A stretch of DNA of 64,000 nt, taken from Agrypnia vestita. Lineage: Eukaryota; Arthropoda; Insecta; Trichoptera; Phryganeidae. The notes below the pieces were generated by a model that made no database searches, was not told the DNA's origin, and saw only the letters and a list, made by a program, of their open reading frames with translations. The stretch is taken from NCBI GenBank assembly GCA_016648135.1, contig JADDOH010002604.1, positions 1 through 64,000 on the forward strand, in the 5' to 3' direction. Both the position numbers and the translations under genes were made by a program. Shown here in pieces: positions 58,358 through 64,000 of the stretch (positions within the stretch are counted from its first letter, which is position 1; the number at the start of each line of letters is the position of its first letter).

Positions 58358-60420
58358 TTATCTTATTCTGACTAGTTTTGAGAAGTGTACTTTCTTACTA
58401 TTATTTAACAGATTATACCATTTTATTTACATATAACACCTGTTGGTAAGAGGGACTACAACTCTCGAAACTAAAATAAGGATGAAAAATACTCAATTGT
58501 GTATGCAGCACAAAGTTTCATTTAATAAATCACATGCCACAAAGTAACATCCATGTCAATTAATGATAATTTACCAAATACCCTGATTATTCACTACAAT
58601 TATCATATTTTTCAATATTTTCTGTGCCAATTCATCCCTGAAAACTGAGCAAATAAAAAAAATCTCCTGTTTTTCAAATTTTACTGAAATTTTTTCAGAA
58701 TCGAAAATTATAAAATAAATCTGAATGCTGCTGGAAATTTTATGATTTAATTTTTAACATGTAGACTTCAGACAATGTATACATTTTCATTTGGCGGGGA
58801 TAATAAAATTACTCTGTTGACTATTTAACTTATTTAGAGCATTTAATCTTGCTACTACACATAAAAACTTTTTTCAGCAAGTTGAGATTTTATCTGTCAA
58901 TATTGTCATTTTCCCGTCATGTTCAATGAAAACACAAAAAGCACACATAAAAAATGCATACGTAAATTTATTCTGAATACATGATCTGATCTCCCCAATG
59001 TTAAATATTAAACTTGTCAATTAACAGCACTCATAAAAGAAAACTATTAATATACAATTGATATTCTGCTTTATTAATTTCATTTACAAAATTTTGATGC
59101 AAGACACCTTCACAACCTCTGTTGTTTATTTAGTGGATTTTTGATTTCAACATACAGATCACAATCCCAGTAATAATTGCATGGTTCGACAGTGTAAAAA
59201 TATTGATAGAGTGCAATAAGGTCTACTAACATACACAAGTGATTGAAGTACTCTTCAAATACAGAGACACTGAGATATCTCTCACAACTAGTCTAGAGTG
59301 AGTACATTATCGCAGGAAACATAAAATGAACACATACTGTGATGAAAAGAACTACAAATTTAATATAACATTTAAACATCCAATAAATATATAACACATA
59401 TTACTACAATAAATACAAGATGGAAAATATTACACATGTCCTTTAGTTCTGTAACAGTATAATAATTGATGAAGCTTAAAACATTTTCCATCGGTACATA
59501 AACCAATTATTTATGTATGTTCTGCATTTTGTCACTGAATGGTACAATTAAAAAACTTAATTAGCAGTGTGCAGTCAAACTAGTAACATTAAATACGCAT
59601 TGAATGGAAAAATTATGAATGACTTTGTAAATTACGACACATATAATGCACACGCAGTATTCTTCCACGCTTTAAACCATTTTTTATTCATACTTTTATC
59701 TCTAAAGACAGAAAGCACAGCACGCCTAATAACAATGTCAGTGATGTAAAATAAGCCGCAATTCAGCTCGAAAAGGCGTGAAGATTTCGTATTTGTATTC
59801 ACTTTTGATAAATTCTGTGAACATTTAACAATGTTACAATATATTAATTAATACAGTGTTTTTAGATACAAGTCTTTAAATTTCGATGATATTTAGAAAA
59901 TGTGTTACACCAGTTCATTATAATACAAACAATAGCCTACATTATACATAACGTGGACCATCTGAGATTAGATAAATATGTAGATGTGTTTTACAAAAAA
60001 CAGAGCCGTATTTTCAAAATTATGGCGAGCACCAAACATGAATTGTCAGCTTAGCACAAACTAGTTCTATCCCTTTCTCCTCGCAAACACCACATTCCAA
60101 ATACTGAAACATTCAAATTAATACATACTGTACAAGTCAGTCTGCTGGATTCAGACTCTTATTATAATTTACAATGATTTTTTTTTAATACTTCAAAATA
60201 GATAATTTTTCCATCCAATATTAAAATATATTCTATTTTACATTCTAGGTTTGAAATGTAATTATTTTATAATTACGTAATTTGACATTGTTGCGGACAA
60301 CACAATTTTACAGAAATATTTCTAGACTAAAATTGATCATGTGCTCCATGATGTTGGTTAAAATACAATCCTAAAATAAATTAGGGGCAAGAATAATATT
60401 TTTAAATGATTGTAGATCAT
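58358..60420. other. AT-rich intergenic DNA / putative phosphatase 3'UTR
   Basis: No repeats or ORFs recognised. Minus-strand AATAAA motifs occur, for example opposite 59683-59688, and could end the phosphatase mRNA. The true 3' end is not determinable here. Confidence 0.35.
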
Positions 60421-63278
60421 TTATAGTTCAGTTTTTGGTTTATACGGTCTCTTCCCCTTGTGTTCTCTGTCTGGGTAACTCCCGTGTTTGTCTTTCACGA
60501 TCCAGAATGAGTCGATCACCTCCCCTTCCTTGTCGTCGGAAACCTTAAAACAAAAAAACATTTATATAAGATGTTTACCAGTAGACACTCCATTGCGGGC
60601 ATATTGAATTATGTTTTTCCTGTTTGTTACATTATTATCAGCCATTTTTAATCTGATCCTCCCCAGGACTCTCTCGTCAGTCCTCCACCAATCTTTGCCA
60701 CGATACTTCAATGACCCATTTTATCTAACTGACGATTGTTGAAATTGTGTATCCTTGATCGTATCCTAGATCATTTTTATGTGGAAGGCATCATTAAAAA
60801 ATTTAAAACATTCACTGTTGGTATTATAAAAAAATAAATATATAAATCAAATCAAGTTACAATAAGACCCCGCTTAACGCTGTTTCAGTATTACAATCGA
60901 GTAGCTTGTTGGTCTTGTGGTTAGGACTCTCGCCTCGTGATCCAAACGTCACTGGTTCGAACCTCACTCCAGATCAGCAAGTTAGTCCTATTTTCATAGC
61001 ACAAGCGTTTAGCTTAATTTGAAAATAGTAAGAATATTGATGTGACACGTATTCCGTGCTCGCATCTCTATTTAAAAAAAAATCCATTAGAGATTTTTGG
61101 AAAAAATAAAATATCACGGATACTGTAGACAACATCAACCTTTCTTGGAATGAGGTTTCCGAGAAATGTTAGAAAGGAGTATAGAAAAATATATGGCCGG
61201 AGGTAAGTAAGGATGTTGACACAAGAGAATCCATTGCTGATGTTGATGAAACTGGTCAAGCTAACTAATGAAACAGGGTTGGATGTATAAATGCGCAGGA
61301 TGTTAGAGAATTATTGGAAGTTACAACTGATGAAAGTCTTTCGTATCGTCATCAAGAATTAGTAGAACAACAGGTGCACGAAGATGGATGAAGAGCGAAA
61401 TGGATCTTTCAACAGATTTTCTAAAAAAAAAAATTAGCCACTGTGACGGAAATTATGGATTAATTTATTCAAAATTATTTCAATTTGGACAAAAGTTCAA
61501 AGGCACGAAGCGTTACCGATGTGATGTCTTGTTATCGAAAACAGCTTGCTGAACGAAACAGGAAAAGGCAAACGACATTAGATGACTTCTTCACAAACAT
61601 AACTTTATAACTTTTTTGACCATCATGAATTTTTTATGAATGAAAATCGATATTAGCAATAAATAAGTCTATAAATAATGTAATAAAAAAAATTTTAACA
61701 AGAAATGTTACATGCACATTTTTGTTGATGTAGTGATTATGACTCTCGCCTAGGGATCCAGTGGTCCGAGCCCCAATCCAGGACACCAGCAAGTTAGTCT
61801 TATTTTCATAGCACAAGCTTTTGGTTTAATTTGAAAATAGTAAGAATTTTGATAATGACGCGTATTCCATGTTCACACCTCTATTTTGTATAAAAAAATT
61901 CTTATTATCTGTTCTGTTTATTTATTTATCCCCATTATTTACGTATTAAGAATGACCTTGTTTAAAGCTATTCCGTTTAGCGCTGTAACTTATTGGAACG
62001 TGTCTTACTGTTATTCGTCTGCATCAGACATTATATTCATTCATATAATTTTATAAATTTGTCATTTTAACTATTACCTGTTCTAAATACAAGTGCGTTG
62101 AATTCAATGCCTTCAACCTGGTATATCCATAGTCTTGGCTGCGGAAGGCCGACCACTCCGGTGCTTTTTCTGAAAGAATACATATTTATTTAATGATATA
62201 TTTGATAACGTATAGATATGCTAATAGAAACTTCGGTGGCAGGAGCCACCGTTCACAGCTCCGATACTCAGTAGGTAATGCATGATTATCACAGCAGTTC
62301 TTATAATAATAAAATTGTGTTATTTCTGATGAAATTTTTTCCATCCAAGTCCAATGGGAATGGATTTTATAATAAAGAGTTAAGGCTGTTATTACGGTCG
62401 TAAGACATATTTAACTGTAATTTCGATATTTTATACGCACCATATGTATTACTAAGAAGCGAATCTCGACATTTCGTTGGATACTTATAGGGGTATTAAA
62501 GTATTCAAAACAAATTAGATGAATCAATCAGAAAAATATGTATTTAAAAAAAATTTACCAATCGAAAAATATTTGGTTACCGCTGGAATATGAAACCAGA
62601 ATTTCTATGAAAAATTTGAGACATATATGCTGTCTTTTATAATTCTATTTTGAATGAACATCGCAATTCCGCTTCTTCTGACATCAGCTAAATCACAAGA
62701 TTTAATTTTAATCATTGTGTTTATTCTCATTTTTGCAGAACCCTCGCAACAACTCGTAAATCAACCTCATGAATTCGTAAATCATAAATTGTAACCACCT
62801 AAACCAGTCATACGATGTCCCGTATTAGTTCACTGGACCGAGTCGAATCCACGAAACCCTTGCCTCAACTCTATCGCTGGCGACCGGTGGGGAAGCGTGA
62901 CGGGCAGATCCGCGGGCTCCTTATGAGCTGTGAAATGCGAAAATTCCTCAAATCACTTTGCGGTTGCCGATCTGAGAGATTTCACAGCCCATAAGGAGCC
63001 CGTGGATCTTCCCGTCACGCTTCCCCACCGGTCGCCAGCATAGAGATGTATTCCATAAACGCTCCAGGTGACATTTTTGTACATCTTTCTAATTGATTCA
63101 TCTATTTTTTTTAAATATCATCAAATTATGTTTTAATATTGCAGCTTCACAATAAAATGTTTTTATTTTAAAAAAAATAATATTCCTTTATTTATAGATT
63201 TCTTTTGAAAACTCACCCACAAATTGTTCGCGACCTTCTTTACATCCAGCAGATCCGGTAACAATGTGAACGGGAGCT
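60421..63278 (-). CDS. ACP7: Purple acid phosphatase (ACP7-like), last three exons, 5' part off window
   Basis: Purple acid phosphatases are secreted or lysosomal dinuclear-metal enzymes that hydrolyse phosphomonoesters. Exons on the minus strand: 63278-63217, 62169-62078 and 60543-60421 (stop at 60423-60421), all with GT/AG borders and matching phases. They encode about 91 residues: APVHIVTGSAGCKEGREQFV, then KAPEWSAFRSQDYGYTRL and LNSTHLYLEQ, then VSDDKEGEVIDSFWIVKDKH and a basic end. HIVTGSAGC.EG, WSAFR..DYGY.R and the N.THL..EQVSDD..G.V.D.FW block are the conserved C-terminal signature of the type 7 family. The metal-ligand motifs lie upstream and are not in the window. The gene converges with Aven. 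Introns: the last (60544-62077) holds a Tigger relic with two SINEs; the next (62170-63216) holds a long hairpin. The symbol is by similarity. Confidence 0.9.
60899..61080 (+). repeat. tRNA-derived SINE (family 1), copy 3
   Basis: Near-identical to the 40568 copy: GTAGCTTGTTGGTCTTGTGG, TTAGGACTCTCGCCTCGTGA, B box GGTTCGAACC, then the common body and an A-rich tail. It sits just inside the left end of the Tigger relic. Confidence 0.88.
61722..61895 (+). repeat. tRNA-derived SINE (family 1), copy 4 (diverged)
   Basis: GTAGTGATTATGACTCTCGC, CAGCAAGTTAGTCTTATTTT, CATAGCACAAGCTTTTGG, ACGCGTATTCCATGTTCACA. The B box is degenerate (GGTCCGAGCCCC). It lies downstream of the transposase remnant within the same Tigger relic. 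Confidence 0.8.
62869..63046. repeat. GC-rich long hairpin in phosphatase intron
   Basis: Arms of about 65 bp: GCTGGCGACCGGTGGGGAAG, CGTGACGGGCAGATCCGCGG, GCTCCTTATGAGCTGTGAAA on the left (62876-62936), mirrored by TTTCACAGCCCATAAGGAGC, CCGTGGATCTTCCCGTCACG, CTTCCCCACCGGTCGCCAGC on the right (62980-63040). The loop is about 45 bp. Only a handful of mismatches. No homology to the flanks; probably a fold-back element. Confidence 0.88.
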
Positions 63279-63310
63279 CTGGAAACATACATCTTTTATA
63301 TGACATGTAT

Positions 63311-63824
63311 ATGTAACAGTGAATTTATAATTTTAGTGAGTCTATATTTTCACTAGTAGAAATATATTTTACCCGGTCGAGCAGTGAAAATATGTCAATC
63401 AATGAATTTACAGATTCACTGCGCAATATCGGTGAAACTATATTTTGTCCACGAATGCACGCATTTCTCAAAGGTTAGGTTAGGTTAGGTTAATAATTAT
63501 CCGGTATATAATGTTGATATGCACAGAAGAAACGAATAGTGCGGTAAGAACCTTTTTCACTCCATAACTTTAATTTTAAATTGTTATTCTAAGAGGTCAA
63601 TCTCTATGCGGAAATAGACATCTGTCAAATTTAATTTTAATGACAGTTTGGAAACTAATAAAAATATCACTAGTAAGATATCAGTTAAAATATTTTTCAC
63701 TAGTTTGTATTAATTTCTATTGGTGAAAATCTGCTTGGATATGATAAGAATAACCTTGAATATAATTTCATTAAAATGCCAGTGAAAATATAGACTCACT
63801 AGGAATACATATTCACTGTAACAC
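63311..63824. mobile_element. MITE with about 45-bp TIRs and an internal (AGGTT)n tract
   Basis: Left GTAACAGTGAAT, TAGTGAGTCTATATTTTCAC and right GTGAAAATATAGACTCACTA, ATTCACTGTAAC are inverted repeats around about 510 bp. The tract GGTTAGGTTAGGTTAGGTTA is at 63473-63492. Several AGTGAAAATAT/ATATTTTCACT motifs recur inside. No coding frame. It lies upstream of the first phosphatase exon in the window. Confidence 0.8.
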
Positions 63825-64000
63825 ATACAAATAGAACAGAGATAAAATTAAACAATAAAACAAAAATGATTCTGTTTAGGTCTATTAAAAACAAGGACTT
63901 GGTTTTGTTACATCTAAAAAAGAAAATAAATTTGAAAATATTTAATGGAGCCCCTAAATGCGCAGTGTGCCCTTGCTGGCAGATGAGACTGTAAGTAACG
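63825..64000. other. Window edge, phosphatase intron presumed
   Basis: No minus-strand exon continuing the phosphatase is visible. The GACTGTAAGTAACG at the very end is donor-like on the + strand but has no supporting frame. Confidence 0.4.

Larger units (their letters stand above)
60860..62010 (+). mobile_element. Degenerate Tigger/pogo transposon in phosphatase intron
   Basis: The ends CAATAAGACCCCGCTTAACG (60860) and GTCTTACTG (ending 62010) are Tigger-like; TA precedes the left end, while TTA follows the right end. The interior 61077-61610 is a broken transposase C-terminus: NINLSWNEVSEK, a WP-ending segment, DVDETGQ, INAQDVRELLEVTTDESLSY, RHQELVEQQ, SVTDVMSCYRKQLAERNRKR and QTTLDDFF. 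The C-terminal arrangement ending Q..L..FF is found in jerky/Tigger-type DDE transposases. Several stops and shifts are present, so it is inactive. It lies antisense to the phosphatase. Confidence 0.75.

Noticed and set aside
63940..64000. Possible further phosphatase exon at the window end
   Set aside because: The minus-strand reading after the TTACAG acceptor-like site hits a stop within about 12 codons and does not resemble the family.

Overview
The window is animal nuclear DNA, almost certainly from an insect or another arthropod with a large, repeat-rich genome. It is AT-rich, its genes are split by spliceosomal introns, and it is full of transposon relics: non-LTR retrotransposon tails, tRNA-derived SINEs, and hAT-, pogo/Tigger-, PIF- and piggyBac-like elements. 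Short (CCTAA)n tracts of the insect telomere-like type also occur. I cannot name the species or order.

Only two protein-coding genes can be supported, both in the last 14 kb. The first is a complete five-exon homologue of the cell-death regulator Aven on the + strand (50002-54732, 368 residues). The second is the 3' end, three exons and 91 residues, of a type 7 purple acid phosphatase (ACP7-like) on the - strand (63278 down to 60421); its 5' part lies beyond base 64000. The genes converge tail to tail across about 5.7 kb. Nothing in the sequence suggests that they work together.

Positions 1-49800 hold no intact gene that I recognise. They hold (a) nine copies of one ACTCCCTTTC-ended element, eight in the same orientation; (b) at least seven tail fragments of one LINE family, one keeping a reverse-transcriptase palm with the YADD box, plus fragments of several other LINE families; (c) four copies of one SINE (two lie in the phosphatase gene) and single copies of two others; (d) hAT transposase debris; (e) fold-back and TIR elements, several nested; (f) two LTR-like segments; and (g) four GC-elevated, apparently single-copy islands (about 15.0, 23.2, 27.4 and 38.5-39.6 kb) that are candidate regulatory DNA. 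This region could be intergenic or the intron of a gene whose exons lie elsewhere.

The strongest non-gene observations are: a transposon-like segment at 35.6-36.1 kb with two long arrays of heat-shock-element half-sites at 5-bp spacing; a hAT-type MITE with a perfect 8-bp target duplication in Aven intron 3; a triple-nested element at 29.2-30.5 kb; a TIR element at 33.26-33.93 kb with an internal 52-bp tandem repeat; and, in the phosphatase introns, a degenerate Tigger-like transposon carrying two SINEs and a GC-rich hairpin with arms of about 65 bp. I found no wholly new protein-based system.
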